Shown: positions 1-12,292 of the stretch, piece after piece
Layout of the letters: every line of letters begins with the position of its first letter
How positions within the stretch are numbered: position 1 is the stretch's first letter
Assembly (NCBI GenBank): GCA_950097015.1
Contig: CATNEN010000038.1
Coordinates: 16,114,001-16,178,000, forward strand
Direction of reading: 5' to 3'
DNA from: Macrostomum hystrix
Taxonomy: Eukaryota > Platyhelminthes > Macrostomidae
DNA: 64,000 bases
Program-made: the position numbers and the translations under genes
The notes under the pieces: generated by a model
Told to the model about the DNA's origin: nothing
The model's database searches: none
The model's input: the letters and a program-made list of their open reading frames with translations, nothing else

Positions 1-471
1 CTGTACTTGCACTAACACGGTCACAAAAAATCATACACCTGCTAAACACTTAAAGTTGATGACTTTGCGTAAGCTACAAAAAGACAAGTAATTATTTGAT
101 CAGATCGCCATGTATTTTTTCTATAATAACATTTATTGCACAACCATCAAATTGACGAGTTTAACATAAATAGACAATGGGGCTACATGTAAGAATGTGA
201 TTCAAAAATTTTATCGATAGCATATGGGACTTATAAGTCAACTTGACTTCAACAAATGAGAATTATATAAGCATACCTATGGGTTCTTGTGTTATTAAAT
301 TACTCGTAGAGGGCGAAGGCATAATTGTTTAGTTTGTTTAGTTGTTTAGTTTATACGTAGTTTATTGTAGCACATTGAGAAGAGGGGGTTACAAAAATTA
401 GTTAGAAAAAAGTTGTGCTTTATTAATTAAATCTTCTGATGATATTAAGACTACCTTTACGCATGGTATGA
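1..471. other. 3' flank of Lhx2/9, AT-rich
   Basis: No coding sequence is visible here. The stretch is AT-rich. It contains TTTATT at 419-424, which reads AATAAA on the minus strand and is the likely polyadenylation signal of the Lhx2/9 gene lying to the right. The rest shows nothing recognisable. Confidence 0.5.
419..424 (-). terminator. Candidate poly(A) signal of Lhx2/9
   Basis: AATAAA on the minus strand, about 320 bases beyond the Lhx2/9 stop codon and after the 23-nt tandem array. It is the first canonical hexamer I see downstream of the stop. Confidence 0.45.
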
Positions 472-744
472 GCAATCCATCATAGATTAGACTAGCAATC
501 CATCTTAGATTAGACTAGCAATCCATCATAGATTAGACTAGCAATCCATCATAGATTAGAATAGCAATCCATCATAGATTAGACTAGCAATCCATCATAG
601 ATTAGACTAGCAATCCATCATAGATTAGACTAACAATCCATCATAGATTAGACTAACAATCCATCATAGATTAGACTAGCAATCCATCATAGATTAGACT
701 AGCAATCCATCATAGATTAGATTAGCAATCCATCATAGATTAGA
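472..744. repeat. Minisatellite, 23-nt unit, about 12 copies
   Basis: Near-identical head-to-tail units containing GCAATCCATCATAGATTAGA. The array directly follows the Lhx2/9 stop codon, so it would lie in the 3' UTR of that transcript. Confidence 0.9.
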
Positions 745-745
745 A

Positions 746-3700
746 TCAGCTGGAGATTTCAGACGCATCATTCTGTATCGCCGAGTTGGAAGTCTCGTCG
801 TCCAGCACGGAGTCAGAGAAGTCTGCCGCACCGCCAGCTAGACGGAGCTCCATGAAGTCAGAGCTGGCATCGGACATGTGCCCAGCGTCCAGTCTGGAAG
901 GCAGACGATCCAGACCCTCGCCAGCCGTATCATCTGCAGCCGTGACGTCGGAACAGTCGGCATTGTCGCCGGCGGCGGCGGCGTTGGCGGCGGCGGTGAT
1001 CGCCGCGTTGTCAGATGACGAAACCGAAGCAGTTTGAATCGCGCTAGACGCCTCCTGCCTCAGCAGACTGCGACGGAATTTCGCTCGGGCATTTTGAAAC
1101 CACACCTGCGGGTCGTGTGCGTGAAGGATAGGGATTTTAGGATGATTGACGGGAGCTTATGTAGATGAAGTATTTTTTTTAAATAGAATTTAGGTAGGAT
1201 TGTATAGATTTTAGGTAGGATTGTATAGATTTTAGGTAGATTGTATAGATTTTAGGTAGGATTGTAATGATTTTAGGTAGGATTGTATAGATTTTAGGTA
1301 GGATTGTATAGATTTTAGGTAGGATTGTATAGATTTTAGGTAGGATTGTATAGATTTTAGGTAGATTGTATAGATTTTAGGTAGGATTGTAATGATTTTA
1401 GGTAGGATTGTATAGATTTTAGGTAGGATTGTATAGATTTTAGGTAGGATTGTATAGATTTTAGGTAGGACTGTATAGATTTTAGGTAGGATTGTATAGA
1501 TTTTAGGTAGGATTGTATAGATTTTAGGTAGGATTGTATAGATTTTAAGTAGATAGTTTGCATTTTAAGTAGATCGATTAGATTTTAGGTAGATTGCTTA
1601 CATTTTAGTTATATGAAGGAGATTTTAGGTAGATTAGTTTCTGACGAGTATAGGAACATTTTGTCAAATGCCGTCTCACCTGAAGCACCCGCTTCGACAA
1701 GCCGGTCTTCTCTGCCAGCTGTTTCAAATCCTTCGCATCCGGATTGTGATTCAGATTAAAATAGGCCTTCATAGTGCGAATCTGGTGGTGCTTGAATGAG
1801 GTCCGCATGCGCTTCTGTCTTGGCGGACTGCTCAAACTGTACTCCTCAGAGGGATGATCGAAGTCCTCCACTGATTGATGAGGAAGAAATGAAAAGAATC
1901 TTTGGTTTCCTGGGAACAATTCAACTGATGGGGAAAAAATGTCCATGGGCTCTCGAAATTTTGGTACGTTTCATTTCAAATCAACTCAGCGACTCAAACA
2001 CAACGAGATCAAAGGTTGATTAATGTCAACTATCCGTTGAAGGGAGACCTGTTGAAGTTTTTTTTGCTCTTTTTAAGTGGCCGAAATGTGGTCGTCTTGA
2101 CAATGGAATTATTATGCGTTTCGACCGGGAGTATATATGCTGTGCGATAAAAATACAGGTAAGTAACCATGCAGCATCCTTGAGTTGAAGTAGTGAAGCA
2201 TAGCTGGCTAATTAAAATAGGAATACTTAGCGAATGCGCCTAACAACAATGACACAAAGAGAAGACACAAAATGACGGAGGAGACACAGCAGAAGACACA
2301 CCAACGGACACAGAAGACACACCAACAGACACAGAAGATACACCAACAGACACAGAAGATACACCAACGGACACAGAAGATACACCAACAGACACAGAAG
2401 ATACACCAACGGACACAGAAGATACACCAACGGAAACAGAAGATACACAGGAGACACACAGAAGACACACAGAAGATACACCAACGGACACAGAAGATAC
2501 ACCAACGGACACAGAAGATACACAGGAGACACACAGAAGACACACAGAAGATACACCAACGGACACAGAAGATACACCAACGGACACAGAAGATACACCA
2601 ACGGACACAGAAGATACACAGGAGACACACAGAAGACACACAGAAGATACACCAACGGACACAGAAGATACACAGGAGACACACAGAAGACACACAGAAG
2701 ATACACCAACGGACACAGAAGATACACCAACGGACACAGAAGATACACCAACGGACACAGAAGATACACAGGAGACACACAGAAGACACACAGAAGATGC
2801 ACCAACGGACACAGAAGATACACAGGAGACACACAGAAGACACACAGAAGATACACCAACGGACACAGAAGATACACAGGAGACACACAGAAGACACACA
2901 GAAGATACACCAACGGACACAGAAGATACACCAACGGACACAGAAGATACACCAACGGACACAGAAGATACACCAACGGACACAGAAGACACACAGAAGA
3001 CACACAGAAGATACACCAACGGACACAGAAGATACACAGGAGACACACAGAAGACACACAGAAGATACACCAACGGAAACAGAAGATACACAGGAGACAC
3101 ACAGAAGACACACAGAAGATACACCAACGGACACAGAAGATACACCAACGGACACAGAAGATACACCAACGGACACAGAAGATACACCAACGGACACAGA
3201 AGATACACCAACGGACACAGAAGATACACAGGAGACACACAGAAGACACACAGAAGATACACCAACGGACACAGAAGATACACAGGAGACACACAGAAGA
3301 CACACAGAAGATACACCAACGGACACAGAAGATACACCAACGGACACAGAAGATACACCAACGGACACAGAAGATACACCAACGGACACAGAAGATACAC
3401 AGGAGACACACAGAAGACACACAGAAGATACACCAACGGACACAGAAGATACACAGGAGACACACAGAAGACACACAGAAGATACACCAACGGACACAGA
3501 AGATACACCAACGGACACAGAAGATACACCAACGGACACAGAAGATACACCAACGGACACAGAAGACACACAGAAGACACACAGAAGACACACAGAAGAT
3601 ACACCAACGGACACAGAAGACACACCAACGGACACAGAAGACACACAGAAGACACAAATGCGAATAAGTGCTTCGAACTCACGCGCCACTTCATCGATTC

Positions 3701-6700
3701 GTTTCTTCCTCGGCCGGCCCTTCTGCACCGCACCTGTGCCATTGTAGAAGGCCGGCGCCTGGGCGCAAAATGATGCCGGAGTGGCCGACTCGGACAGTCG
3801 CCGATGCCGCAGTGTCTGCAGTAGCATCTCGTAGTCCTCTCGGCAGTACACAATGCCCTCCTGCAGGCTGAATAGTTCGCCAGTGTGCAGCCGACGGCCG
3901 CAGGTGGCGCATGCGAAGCAGGACAGGTGGAACACGAAGCCAGGGACTCGCATCACCAGCTCGTTGGTCTCAATGCTCTGACCGCAGCGGGCGCAGCTGC
4001 CGCACTTGAAAATTCTGTGAATTTTCACGGTGAATCGGTTGCACATTCTGCTCGAATTGCTTCTGCTTTGAGATAATGACACCCTGAGGATGTGTCTTAC
4101 TGACACCCTGAGGATGTGTCTTACTGACACCCTGAGGATGTGTCTTACTGACACCCTGAAGGATGTGTCTTACTGACACCCTGAGGATGTGTCTTACTGA
4201 CACCCTGAGGGTGTGTCTTACTGACACCCTGAGGATGTGTCTTACTGACACCCTGAGGATGTGTCTTACTGACACCCTGAAGGATGTGTCTTACTGACAC
4301 CCTGAGGATGTGTCTTACTGACACCCTGAGGATGTGTCTTACTGACACCCTGAGGATGTGTCTTACTGACACCCTGAGGATGTGTCTTACTGACACCCTG
4401 AGGATGTGTCTTACTGACACCCTGAGGATGTGTCTTACTGACACCCTGAGGATGTGTCTTACTGACACCCTGAGGATGTGTCTTACTGACACCCTGAGGA
4501 TGTGTCTTACTGACACCCTGAGGATGTGTCTTACTGACACCCTGAGGATGTGTCTTACTGACACCCTGAGGATGTGTCTTACTGACACCCTGAGGATGTG
4601 TCTTACTGACACCCTGAAGGATGTGTCTTACTGACACCCTGAGGATGTGTCTTACTGACACCCTGAAGGATGTGTCTTACTGACACCCTGAGGATGTGTC
4701 TTACTGACACCCTGAGGATGTGTCTTACTGACACCCTGAGGGTGTGTCTTACTGACACCCTGAGGATGTGTCTTACTGACACCCTGAGGGTGTGTCTTAC
4801 TGACACCCTGAGGATGTGTCTTACTGACACCCTGAGGATGTGTCTTACTGACACCCTGAGGATGTGTCTTACTGACACCCTGAGGATGTGTCTTACTGAC
4901 ACCCTGAGGATGTGTCTTACTGACACCCTGAGGATGTGTCTTACTGACACCCTGAGGATGTGTCTTACTGACACCCTGAGGATGTGTCTTACTGACACCC
5001 TGAGGATGTGTCTTACTGACACCCTGAGGATGTGTCTTACTGACACCCTGAGGATGTGTCTTACTGACACCCTGAGGATGTGTCTTACTGACACCCTGAG
5101 GATGTGTCTTACTGACACCCTGAAGGATGTGTCTTACTGACACCCTGAGGATGTGTCTTACTGACACCCTGAGGATGTGTCTTACTGACACCCTGAGGAT
5201 GTGTCTTACTGACACCCTGAGGATGTGTCTTACTGACACCCTGAAGGATGTGTCTTACTGACACCCTGAGGATGTGTCTTACTGACACCCTGAGGATGTG
5301 TCTTACTGACACCCTGAGGATGTGTCTTACTGACACCCTGAGGATGTGTCTTACTGACACCCTGAGGATGTGTCTTACTGACACCCTGAGGATGTGTCTT
5401 ACTGACACCCTGAGGGTGTGTCTTACTGACACCCTGAAGGATGTGTCTTACTGACACCCTGAAGGATGTGTCTTACTGACACCCTGAGGATGTGTCTTAC
5501 TGACACCCCGAGGATGTGTCTTACTGACACCCTGAGGGTGTGTCTTACTGACACCCTGAGGGTGTGTCTTACTGACACCCTGAAGGATGTGTCTTACTGA
5601 CACCCTGAGGATGTGTCTTACTGACACCCTGAGGATGTGTCTTACTGACACCCTGAGGATGTGTCTTACTGACACCCTGAGGGTGTGTCTTACTGACACC
5701 CTGAAGGATGTGTCTTACTGACACCCTGAAGGATGTGTCTTACTGACACCCTGAGGATGTGTCTTACTGACACCCTGAAGGATGTGTCTTACTGACACCC
5801 TGAGGATGTGTCTTACTGACACCCCGAGGATGTGTCTTACTGACACCCTGAGGGTGTGTCTTACTGACACCCTGAGGGTGTGTCTTACTGACACCCTGAG
5901 GATGTGTCTTACTGACACCCTGAGGATGTGTCTTACTGACACCCTGAGGATGTGTCTTACTGACACCCTGAGGGTGTGTCTTACTGACACCCTGAGGATG
6001 TGTCTTACTGACACCCTGAGGGTGTGTCTTACTGACACCCTGAGGATGTGTCTTACTGACACCCTGAGGATGTGTCTTACTGACACCCTGAGGATGTGTC
6101 TTACTGACACCCTGAAGGATTTTATTATGAAAACTGAATTATGTTCTACTGACACCATGGGGGGACATATTATTGATGCTCTGACGGACGTCTTTACCTG
6201 AAGGATATGCCTTATTACTCGTACACCTGAAGGATGTCTTAACCTGAAGGATATGCCTTATTACACCTGAAGGATGTCTTAACCTGAAGGATATGCCTTA
6301 TTACACCTGAAGGATGTCTTAACCTGAAGGATATGCCTTATTACACCTGAAGGATGTCTTAACCTGAAGGATATGCCTTATTACACCTGAAGGATGTCTT
6401 AACCTGAAGGATATGCCTTATTACACCTGAAGGATGTCTTAACCTGAAGGATATGCCTTATTACACCTGAAGGATGTCTTAACCTGAAGGATATGCCTTA
6501 TTACACCTGAAGGATGTCTTAACCTGAAGGATATGCCTTATTACACCTGAAGGATGTCTTAACCTGAAGGATATGCCTTATTACACCTAAAGGATGTCTT
6601 AACCTGAAGGATATGCCTTATTACACCTGAAGGATGTCTTAACCTGAAGGATATGCCTTATTACACCTGAAGGATGTCTTAACCTGAAGGATATGCCTTA

Positions 6701-9700
6701 TTACACCTAAAGGATGTCTTAACCTGAAGGATATGCCTTATTACACCTGAAGGATATCTTACTACTACACTGATGAATGTCCTTCCGTCTCAAAGCAAGA
6801 GTATAATATTAACTGCATCAACAATGCACATTTCGCAATGGCAGGCAAATTTGTCCAAATCAGAAATAAAAGATAAAAGGAGGCCCAGCTTTATTAATCA
6901 GGAAATTATTCGGCAGAATGAGCAACAAGCGCGGGCAATGCAAAAGACATGATCGGTGAAAAATAGTCAGAGTGTAAAGCTGGTTCGGCCTATACTCAAA
7001 GTGGATTGTGAGTCGCATGCTCAAACATCAAAAGGAGATGCCGGGCTAGCTGTTTGAGCAGTCCACGCGTGAGTGCTTTGTCATCATTTTTTTGTTCTCA
7101 AAAAACCGAAGCAAAATTCCTCTATGATCCGTTGTTCTGTTATTCTTTCTCAGTGTGTTAGGTTTTTTATTTTTGAGCACAGAAAAGGGGCCTATACTGC
7201 CGCTACCGACGCCGCCGCAGCCCTCTTCAATGTCCAGTGAATTGGGAGAATCGCATCTTATGATATTTAGGCCCGTATATATATATAAATGGAAGTTTGA
7301 AATCCAATAGCTGCATGATGCGTGAGTGAGCGTGTGCTCAAAAGATTCTATCCATTTAGCCTCCAGGTAAAAATGGGTGTGTAGCACAGGCCTCACAGGT
7401 GTGGCATCGTATATATTCAGTCTGTATAAGGGCGAAAAATGAGCGGAATTTCCTGTAGTTTGTGATATTTTCGTCGCCTTGAGGAATTGTCAGTCAAAGA
7501 TCGCGATCGAGAAAGTCTTGTCTCTGTTTTTTTCTCTTGGACCAGATTAACGCAATGGGACATAAATTAGGGGTAATCTCTAGAGCCGCTGCTTTATGTC
7601 TTCTGTAAGTTCTCCTGTTCTCCTACATGGCTGAAACAAAGCCATCAGCTTCCGTGACATCTTCTAACTTTCTGAGCATCAGCCCTGGGGGATATTGTGG
7701 CCTGACAGCAATTCCCGTGTAAAATGCCAGTCTTGATTCGTTATAGATGAAGCAAATCTGAGACTTAGAATAGATAGTCTGAATAAAGCCAGAAGTAGAG
7801 CCTGAATAGATCCTGAATAGATCCTGAATAGATCATGAATAGATCCTGAATAGAGCCTGAATAGATCCTGAATAGATCCTGAATAGAGCCTGAATAGATC
7901 CTGAATAGATCCTGAATAGATCATGAATAGATCCTGAATAGAGCCTGAATAGATCCTGAATAGATCCTGAATAGAGCCTGAATAGAGCCTGAATAGAGCC
8001 TGAAAAGATCCTGAATAGAGCCTGAATAGATCCTGAATAGATCCTGAATAGATCATGAATAGATCCTGAATAGAGCCTGAATAGATCCTGAATAGATCCT
8101 GAATAGAGCCTGAATAGATCCTGAATAGATCCTGAATAGATCATGAATAGATCCTGAATAGAGCCTGAATAGATCCTGAATAGATCCTGAATAGAGCCTG
8201 AATAGAGCCTGAATAGAGCCTGAAAAGATCCTGAATAGAGCCTGAATAGATCCTGAATAGAGCCTGAAGTAAAGCATAAATAAAGCCTGAATAGATCCTG
8301 AATAGAGGATGAATAGAGCATGAATAGAGCATGAATAGAGCCTGAATAGAGAGAGAGCATGAATAGAGCCTGAAGTAGAGCCCAGAGTAGAGCCTGAAGT
8401 AGAGTCTGAAAAAAGCATGGAGAAGAGCTTGAAAAGAGCCTGAAGTAGAGCCTGAATTGAGCCTGAAGTAGAGCCTGAAGTAGAGCTTGAAGTAGAGCCT
8501 GAAGTAGAGCCTAAATTGAGCTTGAAGTAGAGCCTGAAGTAGAGCCTAAATTGAGCCTGAAGTAGAGCCTGAAGTAGAGCTTGAAGTAGAGCTTGAAGTA
8601 GAGCCTGAATTGAGCCCAGAGTAGAGCCTGAAGTAGAGTCTGAATAAAGCATGGAGAAGAGCTTGAAAAGAGCCTGAAGTAGAGCCTGAATTGAGCCTGA
8701 AGTAGAGCCTGAAGTAGAGCTTGAAGTAGAGCTTGAAGTAGAGCCTGAATTGAGCCCAGAGTAGAGCCTGAAGTAGAGTCTGAATAAAGCATGGAGAAGA
8801 GCTTGAAAAGAGCCTGAAGTAGAGCCTGAAGTAGAGCTTGAAGTAGAGCCTGAATTGAGCCCAGAGTAGAGCCTGAAGTAGAGTCTGAATAAAGCATGGA
8901 GAAGAGCTTGAAAAGAGCCTGAAGTAGAGCCTGAATTGAGCCTGAAGTAGAGCCTGAAGTAGAGCTTGAAGTAGAGCCTGAATTGAGCCTGAAGTAGAGC
9001 CTGAAGTAGAGCTTGAAGTAGAACCCGAAGTAGAGCCTGAATAGAGCATGAAGTAGAGCCTGAAAAGAGCCTGAAGTAGAGCCTGAATTGAGCCTGAAGT
9101 ATTGAACTTAAATGGAGCCTGAATGGAGCCTGAAGTAGAGCCTGAAGTAGAGCCTGAAGTAGAGCCTGACTAGAGGCTGAATATAGTTGCTCATTGAGTT
9201 GAAATTCGCCTGAAGCAATTACGAGAATCTGACGCCAATCGGGTCACTCTAAAACTTTCGCCTTATAAATTCGTATACAAGCGAAGACTTCATTATAAGA
9301 GACTCGCGCAATGGCAGCAGCTTGGCTGCTCAGCGAGGGGTCAAACTTTCTCTCTCTAAGAAAGCATAAAGGAATCTTAACCTCCCCGCATGCCCTGCCG
9401 TGAGGTCCAAACGAGTTTGCCCGACAAATAAACCCAATAGAGAAGCCGCAGCGGGTGGCCGCCGTCCTTTAATAATTTCTACCGAGCTGTCGGCCCAAAA
9501 TTCAAGACAAGGATACTGCAGTGGAAATGTATTCACGCGGCGAATATAGATGACAGATGTTGCCACAGAACCCCTCTTAAGGGGGGCCTATATTCGCCTA
9601 AAGCACTTGGAAGTCGTCACTCTCAACATGATAGCTCGGGGGATCCTATTCAGGTAGCAACCGGGGGGATTTCAAACCACTTCAAAACATGCCGCCTATA

Positions 9701-11278
9701 TACGAGTATAAGATTCGGTTCACACAGCACCACTCCGCAGGGTGTCCCATGCAGTTATATACGCCACTTGATTGAAGAACCATTCCTATAGCATTGCGGA
9801 GACCATTATACTCGTACATTTTTGCGCCCTACAACAAATGGTCAATCTGTTTTTCAACTTCTCAAGTGTTCTTCGTCACTTCGCTGCAGCTTCGCCGTGT
9901 GATTTTCATCGTTTTACTTATTGGTTCTATTTGCTCAAAATCAGTTGAGTAGGCCTAGTGTTTGAGCATAGAAGCTGATGCAATTAAAAATATTGGACAC
10001 TATACTCGGATTATTCGATGGCTGATCATTTTATTAATCAGTTGATCGATGTATTGATTGATCGCTTGATTGAAGAGTTGATCAGTGGACTCTACATTTG
10101 TTCAGTTAAATGTCTATTCAGTGCATTCTGAGACTGTAAAGATATATTGTCTATTTTATCCATATTTGAGACTTGTACAACTAGCTGCATGTACAATCTG
10201 TGTATTCTGAGACTGTGTACAACTAGCTGCATGTACAATCTGTGTATTCTGAGACTGTGTTCAACTAGCTGCATGTACAATCTGTGTATTCTGAGACTGT
10301 GTTCAACTAGCTGCATGTACAATCTGTGTATTCTGAGACTGTGTTCAACTAGCTGCATGTACAATCTGTGTATTCTGAGACTGTGTTCAACTAGCTGCAT
10401 GTACAATCTGTGTATTCTGAGACTGTGTTCAACTAGCTGCATGTACAATCTGTGTATTCTGAGACTGTGTACAACTAGCTGCATGTACAATCTGTGCATT
10501 CTGAGACTGTGTACAACTAGCTGCATGTACAATCTGTGTATTCTGAGACTGTGTACAACTAGCTGCATGTACAATCTGTGTATTCTGAGACTGTGTACAA
10601 CTAGCTGCATGTACAATCTGTGTATTCTGAGACTGTGTTCAACTAGCTGCATGTACAATCTGTGTATTCTGAGACTGTGTACAACTAGCTGCATGTACAA
10701 TCTGTGTATTCTGAGACTGTGTTCAACTAGCTGCATGTACAATCTGTGTATTCTGAGACTGTGTACAACTAGCTGCATGCACAATCTGTGTATTCTGAGA
10801 CTGTGTACAACTAGCCGCATGCACAATCTGTGTATTCTGAGACTGTGTACAACTAGCTGCATGTGTACAATCTGTGTATTCTGAGACTGTGTACAACTAG
10901 CTGCATGTACAATCTGTGTATTCTGAGACTGTGTACAACTAGCTGCATGTACAATCTGTGCAAAGATGGACGATCTAGTTCGACTGTGTCTCACCGGGCG
11001 TAGTCCTGCTTGCAGTACACAAGGCCGTGTTTGCTGTAGCACGTGACCTCCTGAGCCAGTGGAGTCTGGCAGGCAGCGCAGCGCAGGCATTCAGCGTGCC
11101 AATAGGAGCTGTCCCCGGTCTGAAGGAAGTAACGCTCGTTGATGCCTTTACCGCAGGCTGTGCAGCGATGATGCTGCGATTGTAGCTGCTGAACCGCGCA
11201 ACAGTCGTCCAGACCATTGTTGCCAGCTGGGCTGAGCACCTGTTGATGATCTTCATTGGTGCCCAAGATGGTGAACAT
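746..11278 (-). CDS. Lhx2/9: LIM-homeodomain transcription factor, Lhx2/9 (apterous) class
   Basis: Four exons on the minus strand: 10995-11278 (ATG at 11278), 3683-4014, 1680-1870 and 746-1105 (TGA). All junctions are GT-AG and the phases agree (2, 1, 0), giving 388 residues; vertebrate LHX2 and LHX9 are about 400. LIM1 starts near residue 39 (CTACGKGI) and LIM2 near 101 (CARCGQSIE), each with the usual Cys/His zinc ligands. They are followed by the family linker YNGTGAVQKGRPRK and a homeodomain at about 224-283 (KRMRTSFKHHQ ... VWFQNARAKFRR). An intron interrupts the homeodomain between VLQ and VWF. The C-terminus is Ala- and Ser-rich. By family it is a nuclear DNA-binding regulator of neural, appendage and sensory development. 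Its oddity is the introns: about 7.0, 1.8 and 0.6 kb, largely tandem repeats. An upstream non-coding exon is possible. Confidence 0.93.
1185..1640. repeat. Minisatellite, 21-nt unit, in Lhx2/9 intron 3
   Basis: About 20 copies of a unit containing GATTTTAGGTAGGATTGTAT, with occasional shortened units. It fills most of the intron that splits the homeodomain. Confidence 0.9.
2284..3657. repeat. Compound minisatellite in Lhx2/9 intron 2
   Basis: Built from a 21-nt unit containing ACACCAACGGACACAGAAGA, interspersed with a longer variant containing ACACAGGAGACACACAGAAG, giving a higher-order pattern. The unit length is a multiple of three and stop-free in several frames, so long open frames run through it on both strands; these are not genes. 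The array ends about 20 bases from the LIM2 exon donor. Confidence 0.95.
4075..6117. repeat. Minisatellite, 24-nt unit, about 85 copies, in Lhx2/9 intron 1
   Basis: Units containing GAGGATGTGTCTTACTGACA, with scattered 25-nt versions (GAAGG for GAGG) and GGGTG or CCCCG variants. It starts about 60 bases inside the intron next to the LIM2 exon. Long open frames through it on both strands follow from the unit length and are not coding evidence. Confidence 0.95.
6196..6770. repeat. Minisatellite, 40-nt unit, about 14 copies, in Lhx2/9 intron 1
   Basis: Very homogeneous units that alternate two related halves, ACCTGAAGGATATGCCTTAT and ACACCTGAAGGATGTCTTA. The half-unit resembles the GAAGGATGTGTCTTACTGAC form of the neighbouring array, so the two may share an origin. 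Confidence 0.9.
6771..7796. other. Unique intronic segment, Lhx2/9 intron 1
   Basis: About 1 kb of non-repetitive sequence between two tandem arrays inside the LIM1-LIM2 intron. I see no exon with matching phase and no recognisable element. Confidence 0.4.
7797..9180. repeat. Short-unit satellite (11 then 12 nt) with higher-order structure, Lhx2/9 intron 1
   Basis: From 7797 to about 8350 the unit is 11 nt (GATCCTGAATA and GAGCCTGAATA variants). From about 8350 to 9180 it becomes a 12-nt unit, GAGCCTGAAGTA, organised in longer blocks marked by a recurring AAAGCATGGAGAAGAGCTTG. The shift from 11 to 12 nt within one array is visible. Confidence 0.9.
9181..10182. other. Unique intronic segment, Lhx2/9 intron 1
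   Basis: About 1 kb without tandem repeats or a supportable exon; it separates the short-unit satellite from the 42-nt array. Nothing else recognised. Confidence 0.4.
10183..10960. repeat. Minisatellite, 42-nt unit, about 18 copies, in Lhx2/9 intron 1
   Basis: Units containing ACTAGCTGCATGTACAATCT followed by GTGTATTCTGAGACTGTGT. It ends about 35 bases from the LIM1 exon donor, so almost the whole donor-proximal intron is repeat. Confidence 0.95.
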
Positions 11279-12067
11279 TGTGTGTAAATATACAGCTAAA
11301 TATAATATAATATTCAGCTGTGATTTATAACAAGTCTCCAATCTTCTGCTTCAGTTTGCAACTGGGGCCCGTTTTCTGATCACCAAATGCGGTTATAGTT
11401 GGCCCTGATAGCTGTATACCCACCCAGACGCCACCCACCCCACCGTTCCATGTTCAGTTGGCGAGCGGTTGTTTCAGCCAATAGCGTTGGAGCCGCAGCT
11501 AGACGATCTTGACAAGTTTTGCAATGCCATGGCTAATTGTCGGATTTAAAAGCGGCAGCTCATTGGCCAATAGGAGATAAACGAGTGAGAATGCCTATGC
11601 AGTAGTATCTAGGTGAAGCAAAGCAACATGGGCATTTCATATATTCTGACCAGTCTAGATCGAATGATTATAAAATCTTACATACTTCCATCTCTACTGC
11701 TTCAATCTCTACTGCTTCCATCTTCTCTGCTTCCATGCATCTTCTCTGCTTCCACTCTCCCCTGCTTCCACTTTTTCCATCTGTCAAGCTTCCACTCACC
11801 CCTATACTTCCATAATGTCTCCTGCTTCGGCTATATAGCCCTACATAAAGCTTTTTAATGCTTTCAGCTTGGTTTCAGCTTGGTTTGCTCCTTAATGCTC
11901 GCACTACTGATCAATACATATAGTAGTGTAGTGCGCTCATGTGTACAGTTTGAGGTAATAAAAACTCTAAAGGCATTTTAAAAGTCGAAAAAATATATGC
12001 TGAATATGCATGTTAAGGGTTACAAAAATTGACATTTTATTTTTTAAGAGGTTGATATTTTACTTAC
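11279..12067. other. Upstream region of Lhx2/9
   Basis: Likely 5' flank of the minus-strand Lhx2/9 gene. CCAATAG or its complement occurs near 11478 and 11560 in a GC-richer patch (about 11350-11580), which could be promoter. A CT-rich patch at 11680-11815 repeats CTGCTTCCA-like words. The minus strand has ATATTTAG 17 bases before the Lhx2/9 ATG, a possible splice acceptor. Confidence 0.35.
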
Positions 12068-12292
12068 CGACGAATATGCTCTAAAGACGTCAGACTGAAT
12101 TCGCAAAAACCATACTTGTATGTCAGCCAGAAGCTCAGACAGGGGTCCATTGTGTCGCAGGGTCTCCCGGAACGATCGATGCACGATAAACAAATCAAAA
12201 GCATTATCGAATGGATTAACATGCTCATAAGAAATATAACCACGTGAACAAATTACATGCCCTTTACGCATATTATCATATTTTCCATTGAA
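12068..12292 (-). CDS. Orphan exon, 75 codons, unknown product
   Basis: An open segment on the minus strand is bounded by a good acceptor (CTTTGCAG before 12292) and a consensus donor (GTAAGT after 12068). It is exactly 75 codons with phase 0 at both ends, so it could be included or skipped without a frameshift. The translation is not low-complexity: it includes NPFDNAFDLFIVHRSF and ends LLADIQVWFLRIQSDVF. I recognise no family. It lies between Lhx2/9 and ODAD1 in AT-rich DNA, and joining it to the Lhx2/9 first exon through the nearest acceptor would break frame. It may be an exon of an unseen minus-strand gene or a gene relic. Confidence 0.35.

Noticed and set aside
2208-4154. Very long open frames on both strands (over 400-600 codons) through 2.2-4.2 kb
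   Set aside because: They run through a 21-nt tandem repeat whose length is a multiple of three and that lacks stops in several frames; the only real coding part is the LIM2 exon at 3683-4014.
4075-6117. Overlapping repetitive open frames in the 24-nt array
   Set aside because: Periodicity artefact of a 24-nt unit; intronic, and the sequence is identical unit to unit with no sign of protein-level selection.
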